The notes under the pieces: model-generated | Told to the model about the DNA's origin: nothing | Database searches by the model: none | What the model saw: only the letters and a program-made list of their open reading frames with translations | Program-made: the position numbers and the translations under genes | Shown here: piece after piece, positions 34,298 to 43,893 of the stretch | How positions within the stretch are numbered: position 1 is the first letter of the stretch | Layout of the letters: every line of letters begins with the position of its first letter | Origin: CAWHYG01 sp963833505 | GTDB lineage: Bacteria; Eisenbacteria; RBG-16-71-46; CAIMUX01 | DNA: 64,000 nucleotides | Reading direction: 5' to 3' | Assembly (NCBI GenBank): GCA_963833505.1 | Contig: CAWHYG010000005.1 | Coordinates: 372,001 to 436,000 of the forward strand

Positions 34298-35008
34298 ATG
34301 CCCGAATCCACCAGAAATCGGCTATTCGCCTGCCTGCTCATCGCTTTCGCGCTCGTCCTGACCGGCGTGGCCCGCGCCAGTTCCTCTCAGCCTGCGAAGG
34401 CCAGAAGGCGCACTACGGCCCGGGTCGGCGCCACCTGTCAAGGCGCATCCGCCCTCCTTCGCGGAAAACTCGACGTGGTGGTCCAAGGAGCCATGCAAGG
34501 CCGGCCGGATCTCGTCCGGTCCTCGGTTGAGGCGGTCTCGATCTTCTGGCGCGACAACCGGGGCCGCTTCGCCCGGCAGATGCCCGACGCCGCCTTCCAG
34601 GACGCGGACGCTGAAATGGCGCAAATGGTCCATTCGGAAGACAAGGATCCGCTGGCGGCGGCGCGCTCGGCCGTCATGCTGGCGGACGCCTCCCTGGCCT
34701 GGTGCGCGGAACTGTCGACCTCCGGAAATCAGCTCTACCTGCTCCGGCTCGTCGGCGAAACCGCCTGGCTGCGCGCGCAGGCGATCGACATCTCCTGGCC
34801 CGAAGGCATCGATGCGGCTCAGCAGGCGGTCGCCTCCTTGCTTGCACAAGCCGGAAGGAACGATCTGGCCAACAAGCTGGCGGATTCCATGGCGGAGGTT
34901 CTGTCGACGCCGGTGGAGGAGCGGGGCGATACCAAGGCTGCCGAGGGGCTCTTGGATCTCGAGGGGCTAGTGGCGGCGGTGGTGAGTCCGGTCGGGCAGA
35001 ACGAGTAG
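34298..35008 (+). CDS. Exported helical protein of unknown function
   Basis: 236 residues. A signal peptide (LFACLLIAFALVLTGVARA) is followed by a basic stretch and an all-helical mature part (GASALLRGKLDVVVQGAMQG..., LAAARSAVMLADASLAWCAEL..., AAQQAVASLLAQAGRNDLANKL). No known domain. A 6-bp GC hairpin (CGGGCC-GTTC-GGCCCG, 34267-34282) precedes its ribosome site GAAGGAG. It follows the coiled-coil gene by 59 bases and is probably in the same transcript. Confidence 0.65.
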   Translation: MPESTRNRLFACLLIAFALVLTGVARASSSQPAKARRRTTARVGATCQGASALLRGKLDVVVQGAMQGRPDLVRSSVEAVSIFWRDNRGRFARQMPDAAFQDADAEMAQMVHSEDKDPLAAARSAVMLADASLAWCAELSTSGNQLYLLRLVGETAWLRAQAIDISWPEGIDAAQQAVASLLAQAGRNDLANKLADSMAEVLSTPVEERGDTKAAEGLLDLEGLVAAVVSPVGQNE

Positions 35009-35012
35009 CTGG

Positions 35013-35096
35013 ATGAAGCCCATCGTGGTGCAGATCCGTCGTGGCGAGACGACGCGTCTCTCTGTCGAACTGCCGCCAGATTTCGCCGAAACATGA
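35013..35096 (+). CDS. Possible 27-residue small protein
   Basis: Short frame starting five bases after the previous stop: MKPIVVQIRRGETTRLSVEL... ending PPDFAET. Codon use is like real genes here and the sequence has a beta-strand look. Its ribosome site is weak. It could be a genuine small protein or the surviving start of a longer gene. Confidence 0.3.
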   Translation: MKPIVVQIRRGETTRLSVELPPDFAET

Positions 35097-35180
35097 CGGT
35101 GAGATGTCACCCCCGAGCATCGGGAGCGCCCGTGCCGGGATGGGCTCCCTTCAGGGAGCTGCGGAGACCGGTTCGGCGTC

Positions 35181-35972
35181 ATGACCGGCGTGGTTGACTA
35201 TCTTCTGGTCGGATTGGCGGCCGCTGCGGCGGGAGCCGTCAACGCTCTCGCCGGCGGCGGAACGCTCATCACCTTTCCCGTGCTCATGGCCGTGGGACTG
35301 CCGGCCGTGGCCGCGAACGTGACCAACACCGTCGCGCTCTGCCCCGGATACCTGGGCGGAACCCTGGCGCAATCCAAAGACCTGCGCGGCCAGAGACGGC
35401 GTTTGTACACTCTTGTGCCGGCCGGAATCATCGGCGGGGTCGTCGGCGGATGGCTCTTGCTCCAAAGCGGGGAGCGGACCTTCCGAACGCTGGTGCCGTT
35501 CCTGATCCTGCTGGCGTCGGCTCTGCTCGCGGCCCAGGGCCCGCTGCGCGCCTGGATGGTGCGGCGGTCGGCGGGGGCACGGTCATCCATCCAACCGAAA
35601 GCTCCCGGGGCAGCGCTGGAGTTCCCGCTCTGGACCATGCTTCCGGTCGGGTTGGCCGCTGCCTACGGCGGTTACTTCGGCGCGGGCCTGAGTGTGATCG
35701 TGCTCGCCGTTCTTGGTCTCCTGATCGAGGACTCGCTGACCCGCTTGAACGCCGTCAAACAGGCGATCGCCTTCGGCGTCAACCTGGCGGCGACTGTGTT
35801 CTTCGTGTTCTCAGGGCGCGTCGTATGGCCGGCCGCGATTGTCATGGCGGTGGCGGCGTTGGCCGGCGGATCCCTGGGCGGACGCTTAGCCGGTCGCGTC
35901 AGACCCGTGGTCTTGCGCTGGATCGTTGTGGCCATCGGGGGGGTGGTCGGATTGATCTATCTGATCCGGTAG
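35181..35972 (+). CDS. TauE/SafE-family sulfite/organosulfonate-type permease
   Basis: 263 residues with seven to eight membrane helices. The family motifs are clear: AAAGAVNALAGGGTLITFPVLM at the N-terminus, ANVTNTVALCPGYLGG, and the second-half repeat GGYFGAGLSVIVLAVLGLL with NAVKQAIAFGVNLAA. These permeases export sulfite, sulfonates or related anions; the substrate here is unknown. It stands alone, 172 bases after the helical exported protein. ATG 35181 has only a distant GGAG upstream. Confidence 0.9.
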   Translation: MTGVVDYLLVGLAAAAAGAVNALAGGGTLITFPVLMAVGLPAVAANVTNTVALCPGYLGGTLAQSKDLRGQRRRLYTLVPAGIIGGVVGGWLLLQSGERTFRTLVPFLILLASALLAAQGPLRAWMVRRSAGARSSIQPKAPGAALEFPLWTMLPVGLAAAYGGYFGAGLSVIVLAVLGLLIEDSLTRLNAVKQAIAFGVNLAATVFFVFSGRVVWPAAIVMAVAALAGGSLGGRLAGRVRPVVLRWIVVAIGGVVGLIYLIR

Positions 35973-36229
35973 CACCGCCAGCGCAGCTCTTCGCCTTGAC
36001 CTCGGCTTCAACCCCCAACCTCTGCTCAGGCTTCCATCCGGGAACGGCCGTCTTCCTCGACTCGATGAGATTCTGTCGCTTCGTCACATTTCTTGCGGTT
36101 CCTCACTGCCCTGACGCTAGAATTAGTTGTGACCAAATCGGGCGTTTGCACGCCGGTCTTCCGACCCAGCGTGAATCGAAGCGCCGCTCAGAGTCCCGGT
36201 TACGGTGAAGTCACGCGAGGGGGACAACC

Positions 36230-39200
36230 ATGGGATGGGACACGACTCTTCTGAAGTTGGGCACCCGAATCCGCCGCTGCTGTGCGCCGTCCACGAGATT
36301 CGCTCGGACTGCCCGGGAGACCGAGAAAAGGCCGGGGAAGTCGGGGGCCTTCCGGGCGGAAGCGCATGTCTGGACCAGAGCACTGGTTGGTCTCCTCCTC
36401 GTAGGCGCCGCATTCGCGACATCCCACGCGCAGCTCGTCGGTGGAAACGCCTACCCGATCAGCGGTATCTCGAGTCCGCCGACCTCTTTTGCCTCGATCT
36501 CCGATGCGGTGAGCTACGCGAAGGCGAATGGGGTAACGGGTACGGGTCAGATCGTGCTGGAGCTGAGCTCGGGTTATGCGGGGGAACCGGCGCCAGTGAC
36601 CATTCCGGTGATCACGGGGCTGAGCTCGACCCTGGGTCTGACCATTCGGCCGACCCTGGGCTATACCGCCTTGACCGCGGTGGCGGGGACGAGCGGGAGC
36701 CATTACGCGATCGACTTGCAGGGAGGCTACGTGACCCTGGATGGCCGTTCCGGGGGTGTGGGGACGGGCCAGAACTGGACCATTCGCTGCACCGGGAGCG
36801 GGACGGGAGGCTATGGGGAGAGTGCGGTGCGTTTCGACAACAGCCTGAACGCGATGTCGAACCTGGCGGTGCGGTACTGCATCCTGGAGGCGGAGGCGGC
36901 CAACACGACCTCGGGGATCTTGGGGGTGACGGGGGCGGGGAACCTGCTCACGAGCGTGACCTTGGAGCAGAACCTGATCCGGAGCACGGGGAGCGGAGCC
37001 ACGAACTGCCGGGGGGTGGGCATCGACATCTCCGGGATCAGCAACACGAGCAACAGCGGTCTGGCCCTTCGGGGCAACGTGATCAACCAGATCTACTATG
37101 CCGGGATCAACCTGACCGGGGCCTGTCCGGGGGCGGAGATCTCGGGGAACGAGATTGCGCATACGGCGCCGGTGACGCAGGCGAGCGCGAACGCGTTTTC
37201 CGGGATCTACTTCCAGACGCAGAACATGGCGGGGGCCTCGATCTTCAACAACTTCATCCACGACCTTCAGCTGACGACCGGATCGAGCTGGGTTGCGGGG
37301 ATCTTGCTGTACAATGGCAACTCGAGCGGCAATCACGTTCGGTTGTTCAACAACCGGGTGGATCTGGGAGCGGGGATCCAGCCGACCACGGTTCCGATCT
37401 TCGGGATCTACACCGCCGGTGGAGGCAACGGTCTCTTCGACCTGGATTACAACTCGGTCTACGTGGGTGGTACCCCGACCTCGGGATCGGCCAACTCGGT
37501 CGCCTTCGGCCGGTACGACGGCGGCTACTTCACCCTCAACGTTCGCGACAACGTGTTCTTCAATGCCCGTTCCAACGGGGGCACGGCCAGCGGGACCAAC
37601 TGGGGCATCGCGCTCAACAGCACCAGCGCTCTGACCACCCTGAACAACAACGACTATTTCGCCAACGGGGCGGGCGGGGTGCTGGGGACGAACAACGGTG
37701 GAACCTCGGGCAACCGGTACACCATGGCCCAGTGGCAGGCGGTCGTTCCCATGGACACCAAGAGCGTGAGCCAGGACCCGCACTACCAGAACCCGACCAC
37801 GACCCCGCCCGATCTGACCATCAACGCGACCATCCCGACCCAGCTGGAGTCGGGCGGGACGGCCATCAGCGGGATCGACACCGACTTCCAGGGAGACATC
37901 CGACAAGGCTCGGCCGGCTACAACGGCACCGGCACCGCCCCGGACATCGGCGCGGATGAGTTCGAAGGGATCCCGGTCAACCTCAACCCCCTGGTCGGTG
38001 GCATCAATTATCCGATCAACGGAACCCAGAATCCTCCGACATCGTTCGCCAGCATTACCGGCGCGGTAAGCTACCTCAATGTAAATGGGGTGACCGGAAG
38101 CGGCCAGGTCCTGCTTGAGCTCTCCCCCGGATATCTGGGCGAATCGGCACCGGTCATGATCCCGGTGATCGCCGGAGCCAGCTCGACCGTGGGCGTGACC
38201 ATCCGCCCCGCGACGGGATACACCGCCCTGACAGCGGTGTCAGGAACGGGGGGAAACCGATATGCAATCCTGATTTCCGGCAGTTACGTGACCCTGGAAG
38301 GGGAGGCTGGAGGGACTAGCGGGACTCGTGACTGGACGATCCGCTGTACAGGATCCGGGACGAGCGGCTACGGGGAGTCGGCGGTGCGGTTCGACAACAC
38401 CTCCAACACCATGACGAACCTGGCGGTGCGGTACTGCGTGTTGGAGGCGGAGGCGGCCAACGGGACCAACGCCATCCTGGAGGTGACGGGCACCGGGACG
38501 TACACGCTGAGCAACCTGACCTTGGAGAACGATCTCATCCGGAGCACGGGGAGCGACGGGACCCACTGCCGGGGCTACGGGATCGACTTCTCCGGAGCGA
38601 CCAACGGAGGCAACGGCGGCCTGATCATCCGGAACAACGTGGTCAACCAGGTGGCCTACGGCGGGATCAACCTGACGGCGAGCAGCGAGGGGGCGCAGGT
38701 CTACGGGAACGAGATCTCCCATACGGTGCCGGTGACCCAGCCGAGCGCGAACACGTTCTGGGGGATCGAGTTCAACAGCCAGACCATGGCGGGGACGGCC
38801 ATCTACAGCAACTTCATTCATGACCTTCAGTTGACCAACGGTTCTTCGTGGGTGGCGGGGATCTACCTCTACAACGGCAACCAGAGCGGGAGCCGGATTC
38901 GGGTTTACAACAACCGGGTGGACCTGGGGGCGGGAATCCAGTCCACGGCCGTGGCGCTCTACGGGATCTATGCCTATGCCTATTACACCTACGCTCCTTT
39001 CGACATCGACTACAACTCGGTCTACATCGGTGGTTCGCCGGCGACGGGATCGGGGAACTCGGCGGCCTTCTTCGAGTCTTACAGCAACAATGTCTATTCC
39101 CCGTACTACAGTGTTCGGAACAACGTCTTTTTCAACGGGCGTTCCAATAGTGGTTCGGCCACCGGGACGCACTGGGGCATCTCGATCCAGAGCACGAGTT

Positions 39201-40849
39201 ACTTCACCACCCTGAACTACAACGACTACTACGCGAACGGCGCGGGCGGCGTCCTCGGAACCACCGACGGCTCAACCTCGGGGAACAAACCGACCCTGGC
39301 CTGCTGGCAGGCCATCGTGACGATGGACACCCAGAGTGTGACCCAGGATCCTCACTACCGGAATGCGACCGCAACGCCTCCGGATCTGACCGTCGATCCG
39401 TCCATCCCGACCCAGCTGGAGTCGGGTGGAGTGGCCATCGCCGGGATCGACACCGACTTCCAGGGGGACATCCGCTGGGGTTCTCAGGGCTACCAAGGCA
39501 CCGGCACCGCCCCTGACATCGGAGCAGATGAGTTCGAGGGGACGCACTTCTATCTGACTCCGCTGGTCGGGGGCACGACCCACCCGATCAACGGGGTGGA
39601 CAGCCCTCCAACTTCCTTCGCCACCCTCACCAGCGCGGTCAACTACCTGAACGTCAATCGAGCGAGCGGTTCGGGCCAGATCATCCTGGAGCTGAGCCCT
39701 GGCTACTCCGGAGAGCCGGGCCCGTTGTGGATTCCGGTGATCGGCGGTCTGAACGCCGGTCTGGGGCTGACCATTCGCCCTGCGACGGGCTTTACGGCCA
39801 TGACCTCGGTGGCCGGCACGAACGACAGCCGGTCCGCGATCCGGCTGACCGGGAGTTACGTGGCTCTGGAGGGACAAGCCGGAGGCGTCAGCGGGACTCA
39901 GGACTGGACGATCCGTTGCACCGGGCCGGGTGCGGGCGGTTTCGGAGAGTCCGCCGTTCGGCTGGACGGCGGCAGCAATCCGATCACAAACGACGCCGTT
40001 CGATTCTGTGTCCTCGAGGGAGAGGCGGCGAACCAGAGTTCGGCGATTCTCGCCGTCACGGGAACGCCGGCCTACATGGTGTCGAACCTGACCCTCGAGC
40101 GGGATCTGATCCAGAGCACGGGAAGCGACGCCTCGAACTGTCGCGGGACGGGCGTCAGCGTCGCGTCCGCTAGCAACGGCGGGAACACCGGCCTCGTGGT
40201 GAGAGACAACCTGATCAACGCCTTCGCCCACACTGGAGTCCACCTGGGTGATGCGTCGTTCCAGGCGGCCGCGGTCTACGGCAACGAGATCTGTCATCTC
40301 GTGCCTGTGACGCAACCCGCAGCCGGCCCGTTTGCCGGGATCGACTTTGAGTCGACGCAGATGGCGGGGGCGCAGGTCTACGACAACTTCATCCATGACA
40401 TTCAACTGATCAACGCCTCGGGTTCGGTGAGCGGAGTCTACCTGGGCCCCGGCAACGGCAGCGGCGATCGAGTTCGGATCTACAATAACCGGGTGGATCT
40501 CGGCTCGGGCATCCAACCGACGGACGTCCCGATCTATGGGATCTGCGCGAGCCCGAACGGCTACTCCGGGCTCTTCGACATCCAATACAACTCGGTTTAT
40601 CTGGGCGGGACGCCGGCCTCAGGATCGGCCAACTCGGCGGCCTTCTGCAAGGGAAGCTCCAACTACTCATTCGATATCCGGAACAACATCTTCATGAACG
40701 CGCGGTCCAACAGCGGATCGGCCTCCGGGACGCACTGGGGCATCTCGACGGACGGGATCGGCGGCCTGCTCCGTCTGAACTACAACGACTATTACGTGAA
40801 CGGCTCCGGCGGCGTTCTGGCGACTCGGCGGCGTCCCGGGTCTTGTTGA
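36230..40849 (+). CDS. Giant secreted parallel beta-helix protein, 5' part (split by IS256-family element)
   Basis: From ATG 36230 the first 1532 residues are native; after 40826 the frame enters the insertion sequence. A signal peptide lies at ~48-66 (LVGLLLVGAAFATSHAQ). The rest is three tandem ~520-residue modules starting at 36434, 37991 and 39563, each beginning LVGG..YPI.G...PPTSFA and containing pectate-lyase-like beta-helix turns (VRFDN..N.M.NLAVRYCILE, NNRVDLGAGIQ, DYNSVYVGG). Each ends DTDFQGDIR...GTAPDIGADEFEG. Removing the element and one target copy rejoins the frame exactly (...GVLAT-LDGATDG...) to the part at 42405-43000, giving a 1730-residue protein with a FlgD-like C-terminus. 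Likely a surface or secreted adhesin/glycan-binding protein, now disrupted. Confidence 0.88.
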   Translation: MGWDTTLLKLGTRIRRCCAPSTRFARTARETEKRPGKSGAFRAEAHVWTRALVGLLLVGAAFATSHAQLVGGNAYPISGISSPPTSFASISDAVSYAKANGVTGTGQIVLELSSGYAGEPAPVTIPVITGLSSTLGLTIRPTLGYTALTAVAGTSGSHYAIDLQGGYVTLDGRSGGVGTGQNWTIRCTGSGTGGYGESAVRFDNSLNAMSNLAVRYCILEAEAANTTSGILGVTGAGNLLTSVTLEQNLIRSTGSGATNCRGVGIDISGISNTSNSGLALRGNVINQIYYAGINLTGACPGAEISGNEIAHTAPVTQASANAFSGIYFQTQNMAGASIFNNFIHDLQLTTGSSWVAGILLYNGNSSGNHVRLFNNRVDLGAGIQPTTVPIFGIYTAGGGNGLFDLDYNSVYVGGTPTSGSANSVAFGRYDGGYFTLNVRDNVFFNARSNGGTASGTNWGIALNSTSALTTLNNNDYFANGAGGVLGTNNGGTSGNRYTMAQWQAVVPMDTKSVSQDPHYQNPTTTPPDLTINATIPTQLESGGTAISGIDTDFQGDIRQGSAGYNGTGTAPDIGADEFEGIPVNLNPLVGGINYPINGTQNPPTSFASITGAVSYLNVNGVTGSGQVLLELSPGYLGESAPVMIPVIAGASSTVGVTIRPATGYTALTAVSGTGGNRYAILISGSYVTLEGEAGGTSGTRDWTIRCTGSGTSGYGESAVRFDNTSNTMTNLAVRYCVLEAEAANGTNAILEVTGTGTYTLSNLTLENDLIRSTGSDGTHCRGYGIDFSGATNGGNGGLIIRNNVVNQVAYGGINLTASSEGAQVYGNEISHTVPVTQPSANTFWGIEFNSQTMAGTAIYSNFIHDLQLTNGSSWVAGIYLYNGNQSGSRIRVYNNRVDLGAGIQSTAVALYGIYAYAYYTYAPFDIDYNSVYIGGSPATGSGNSAAFFESYSNNVYSPYYSVRNNVFFNGRSNSGSATGTHWGISIQSTSYFTTLNYNDYYANGAGGVLGTTDGSTSGNKPTLACWQAIVTMDTQSVTQDPHYRNATATPPDLTVDPSIPTQLESGGVAIAGIDTDFQGDIRWGSQGYQGTGTAPDIGADEFEGTHFYLTPLVGGTTHPINGVDSPPTSFATLTSAVNYLNVNRASGSGQIILELSPGYSGEPGPLWIPVIGGLNAGLGLTIRPATGFTAMTSVAGTNDSRSAIRLTGSYVALEGQAGGVSGTQDWTIRCTGPGAGGFGESAVRLDGGSNPITNDAVRFCVLEGEAANQSSAILAVTGTPAYMVSNLTLERDLIQSTGSDASNCRGTGVSVASASNGGNTGLVVRDNLINAFAHTGVHLGDASFQAAAVYGNEICHLVPVTQPAAGPFAGIDFESTQMAGAQVYDNFIHDIQLINASGSVSGVYLGPGNGSGDRVRIYNNRVDLGSGIQPTDVPIYGICASPNGYSGLFDIQYNSVYLGGTPASGSANSAAFCKGSSNYSFDIRNNIFMNARSNSGSASGTHWGISTDGIGGLLRLNYNDYYVNGSGGVLATRRRPGSC
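36434..40826 (+). repeat. Three ~1.56-kb intragenic direct repeats
   Basis: Module starts at 36434, 37991 and 39563, periods 1557 and 1572 bases. Modules 1 and 2 keep long near-identical DNA stretches; module 3 is more diverged and is the one interrupted by the IS element (its end is at ~42690). Such repeats invite recombination and assembly collapse. Confidence 0.85.
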
Positions 40850-42396
40850 AAAGTGTCTGACGTAGCCTCCGGAGCCTCTGAAGCGTACTTCCATCGGTCC
40901 TTTTCTTCCAGCGATTCCTCTTCGCCCTTTCTTCTCCTGCCCATACCCATCGATCGGGTTCTGACCTGTACAAGCTGTTCGAGCGGGAGGCCGGCTTCAC
41001 CAGAGCCCCCAGGAGGCGCGATCGCGATTGGGTCTGATCTGTACCATCCCCCCGATCACGCTCTTGGTGGACCTGATGAAGAGCGAGGGAACTCACGCGC
41101 GCTTCCTCTCCTGCCGAGCCAGGTACTCGGCCAGCTTGTGATAGCCGTCGATCTTTCGCAGGCGGACGGTTCCGGAGGCCAGCAGCCCGTAGATCAGGAT
41201 CAACGCCGCGCTCTCTTTGGGAAAGGACCCTTGGGTCTTGATCCGCCGCCGGAACTCCTCGTTTACCCGCTCGATCATGTTTGTGGTCCGCAGACTCTTC
41301 CACATTTCCGCCGGGAAGTTGTAAAAGGTCAGGAGTTCGGTTCCGGATTCCTGCAGGCTGACCGCCACCTCCGGAACCAGCCTCTGCCACTTTCGCAGAA
41401 AAGCGTCGTAGGCTTTGTCCGCCGCTTCCCGATCGTCGGCGTGGGTGATGGCAGCGTAGTCCCGCTGCAGCTCGTCGTGGCAGTGCTTGGGAGCCTTGCT
41501 CAGGAGGTTGTCCAGCTTGTGCCGGATGCAACGCTGGATCTGCGTCGCCGGCCAGGCTTCCCGCACCGAGCGGATCAGGCCCGCATTGCCGTCCAGCATC
41601 ACCAGGACCGGGGCGGTCAATCCACGCCGCTTCAGCCCTTCCACCACCCCTTCCCACGACTTCAGGCTCTCGCTCGGCGCCAGGCGCAACTCCAGCAGGT
41701 CCTTTTCCCCCGACTCCTTCACCCCGATCACGGCCTGCACCGGAACCTTGACCACCCGCCGAGCCAAACGCACCGGCACGCGGATTCCGTCCAGGATCAC
41801 CAGGCGGTACTGCTCCGGACCCAGGTCTCGCTCCCGCCAGGCCTGGAAGAGCGCTTGCAGCCGTTGCACCACCCGGGAAATCGCGCTCCGGGAAAGGGCC
41901 GTCCCTTCCAACAGCGGAGCCAGGGCCAAACGCACCTTCCGCGTGTTCGCTCCCACCAGGTAGCTCGTGATCAGAGCCGCGTCCACCCGCCGGGTCCGGC
42001 GTTCGTAGCGCCGCACGATCCGGCTGGAGAACTCCTTGGTTCCCTCCGGTGTCTGCAACCGCCCACGAGGCATCGCGATCTCCGTCGGCCCCAGCGACGT
42101 CACCAACGTGCGCGGCGGCCGGGTTCCATGACGATAGCCTCGTCGTTCCGGAACCCGTTCATGGCTGGCCGCCCCCAGGGCCGAGGCCAGCTCCTCCTCC
42201 AGGATCGCCTTGATCACGTCCCGGATCCGGCCCCGAATCAGCGTCTCCAGATCCAGGAAATTCCGTGGCGGAGAGAGCAACTCTGCGGTAGAATCTTTCA
42301 TGGCGTATTCCTCCTGATAAGTCCATTGTGGACTTTGGGTTATGTCACCCGGAGAATACGCCATTCTCCTTTTTCAACAAGTTCCGGGACGGAACC
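40827..42396 (-). mobile_element. IS256-family insertion sequence with 8-bp target duplication
   Basis: 1570 bases. Terminal inverted repeats of 26 bases match at 21 positions (GGCGGCGTCCCGGGTCTTGT... and GGTTCCGTCCCGGAACTTGT..., both ending GAAAA). The target sequence GGCGACTC is present at 40819-40826 and again at 42397-42404, the 8-bp duplication usual for this family. Excising the element plus one copy restores the reading frame of the beta-helix gene. The transposase is intact, so insertion may be recent. Confidence 0.93.
41093..42301 (-). CDS. IS256-family transposase (Mutator-like DDE)
   Basis: 402 residues from ATG 42301, which has AGGAGG eight bases upstream. The DDE triad is visible: D171 (VILDGI), D237 (VMLDGN) and E344 (TNMIERVNEEFRRRIK, the family signature), with CIRHKLDN between the second D and E. 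Complete and undamaged. Catalyses cut-and-paste or copy-out transposition of the surrounding element. Confidence 0.97.
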   Translation of the reverse strand: MKDSTAELLSPPRNFLDLETLIRGRIRDVIKAILEEELASALGAASHERVPERRGYRHGTRPPRTLVTSLGPTEIAMPRGRLQTPEGTKEFSSRIVRRYERRTRRVDAALITSYLVGANTRKVRLALAPLLEGTALSRSAISRVVQRLQALFQAWRERDLGPEQYRLVILDGIRVPVRLARRVVKVPVQAVIGVKESGEKDLLELRLAPSESLKSWEGVVEGLKRRGLTAPVLVMLDGNAGLIRSVREAWPATQIQRCIRHKLDNLLSKAPKHCHDELQRDYAAITHADDREAADKAYDAFLRKWQRLVPEVAVSLQESGTELLTFYNFPAEMWKSLRTTNMIERVNEEFRRRIKTQGSFPKESAALILIYGLLASGTVRLRKIDGYHKLAEYLARQERKRA

Positions 42397-42404
42397 GGCG
42401 ACTC

Positions 42405-43000
42405 TGGACGGAGCCACAGATGGGAATATCCCGACCCTGGACGTCTGGGAGGCCACGGTCACGATCGACACTCTGAGTCTGAACCAGGATCCCCACTTCC
42501 TGAATCCTACGGCCACGCCGCCGAACCTCAAGATCGACGTCACGGCTCTGACCTGGCTGGAGTCGGGAGGCAGCGTGGTCGCAGGGATCGATGCGGACTT
42601 CGAGGGGGACATCCGCGCCGGCTCGCCCGGCTACAACGGAAGCGGGACCGCTCCGGACATCGGGGCGGACGAATTCGGCGGGCAGCGTTGCTCCAGTGTC
42701 GAGGACGGCCTGGCGCCGAGGGTCTTCGCGCTCCATGCGCCGTATCCGAATCCGGCTCAAGGATCCGTCTCGCTGGAGTTCGACGTCCCGACGACGAGCG
42801 ACGTGCAGATTGAGATTTTCGGAGTGGACGGCCGCCGGATCTCCGAGTTGATGCACGGGCCGGCCGCTCCCGCGCGCTACAAGATTGCATGGCGCGGCCG
42901 AGACAGCTCCGGTCGCCCGATGAGCAGCGGCGTCTATTTCGTGCGAATGAGGGCGAAGGGGTTCGAGGCCAGGCGAAAGCTGGTCTGGATCCGCAACTGA
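42405..43000 (+). pseudogene. Beta-helix protein, 3' part with FlgD-like C-terminal module
   Basis: The displaced last 198 residues of the protein beginning at 36230. They complete module 3 (LDGATDG, DVWEATVTIDTLSLNQDPHF, ESGGSVVAGIDADFEGDIRAG, GTAPDIGADEFGG) and end in a FlgD-like Ig module (HAPYPNPAQGSVSLEF...IFGVDGRRI...WRGRDSSGRPMSSGVYFVRM...RRKLVWI). The frame is open upstream into the IS element but there is no start of its own, so this part is probably not made. Confidence 0.85.
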
Positions 43001-43280
43001 TCAAACGGCAAGAGAGCCGCAACCGGCTTCAGATCCTGGCCCTCGCCCGGCAGGGTCGCCGCGTGACGGGGCGCGTTGCCTCTCCGCCAGGCGTCACTGC
43101 GTCACTGCCTGACGGCCGTGGTACGCTTGCGGGTCCGATCCGTTGGCATCCTGAGAATTCTGCAGCGACACGGGAAAGGATGAGCGACAGACACGAGAGA
43201 AGCAGGGAGACAGTCATGACGCACGAGTCCCAAGACCAGGATCTCCGCCAGGGTACACGCCGCCCGGCAAGGGCCGCGCG

Positions 43281-43826
43281 ATGACGGCGCCGGAGTTTGA
43301 TCCGCTGGCCGAGCGCCGGCGTTCCGGAAACGAACACGCCGGCACCATCCGGGCCTATTTCCCCTGGTGGGACACCCAGGTGCGGCCCGGCCTGGTGCGG
43401 CTGGTGGATGTCCTCCCGGAGCGCGACTTCGATTTCAAGCCGCGCCCCGAGCTTTTGACCGCGCGCGAGGTCGTGGTGCATGTCGCGGAGGCCGAGTTCG
43501 CATGGGTCCACTGCGTGATCGACGGCGGCACCGATCAGGAATGGATCGTGCCGCGGGAGGACCCGGCGCAGGGATTCCGGCTCGCGGTGGAGGCGCCGGA
43601 CCGCGCCAGTCTGCTCGCGATGCTCGAAGAGTGGCACCGCCCGACCCAGGCGTGGCTCGACCGTCCGGACTCGGAGCTGGCGCGCGAGATCAACTCCGAG
43701 GCGAAGGGCCGCCGGTACACCGTGCACTGGATCCTCGATCGCGTGCACGAGCACGAGATCCATCACCGCGCGCAGCTCGCGTCGTACCTGAGGCTCCTGG
43801 GGATCGAACCGCCGTCGCTATGGTGA
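43281..43826 (+). CDS. DinB-family protein (putative metal-dependent thiol transferase fold)
   Basis: 181 residues, four-helix DinB fold. Putative metal-ligand histidines lie in VVVHVAEAE (~residue 61) and in RVHEHEIHHRAQL near the C-terminus (~155-165), the usual three-histidine arrangement. DinB proteins include bacillithiol- and mycothiol-dependent transferases and damage-induced proteins of unknown role. ATG 43281 has only a weak ribosome site. It stands alone between the split beta-helix gene and a convergent secreted-protein gene. A more distant DinB-like gene lies at 61401-61892. Confidence 0.8.
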   Translation: MTAPEFDPLAERRRSGNEHAGTIRAYFPWWDTQVRPGLVRLVDVLPERDFDFKPRPELLTAREVVVHVAEAEFAWVHCVIDGGTDQEWIVPREDPAQGFRLAVEAPDRASLLAMLEEWHRPTQAWLDRPDSELAREINSEAKGRRYTVHWILDRVHEHEIHHRAQLASYLRLLGIEPPSLW

Positions 43827-43893
43827 GCCGGCCAGAGGCGGCGGATCTTGGGCTATATCGCGTCCCTTTCACGATGCCTGTCGACTGAACATC

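Noticed and set aside
40835..42390. The CCCGGG-like flanks as the IS target duplication
   Set aside because: These bases belong to the terminal inverted repeats; the true direct duplication is GGCGACTC just outside, which alone restores the host reading frame.
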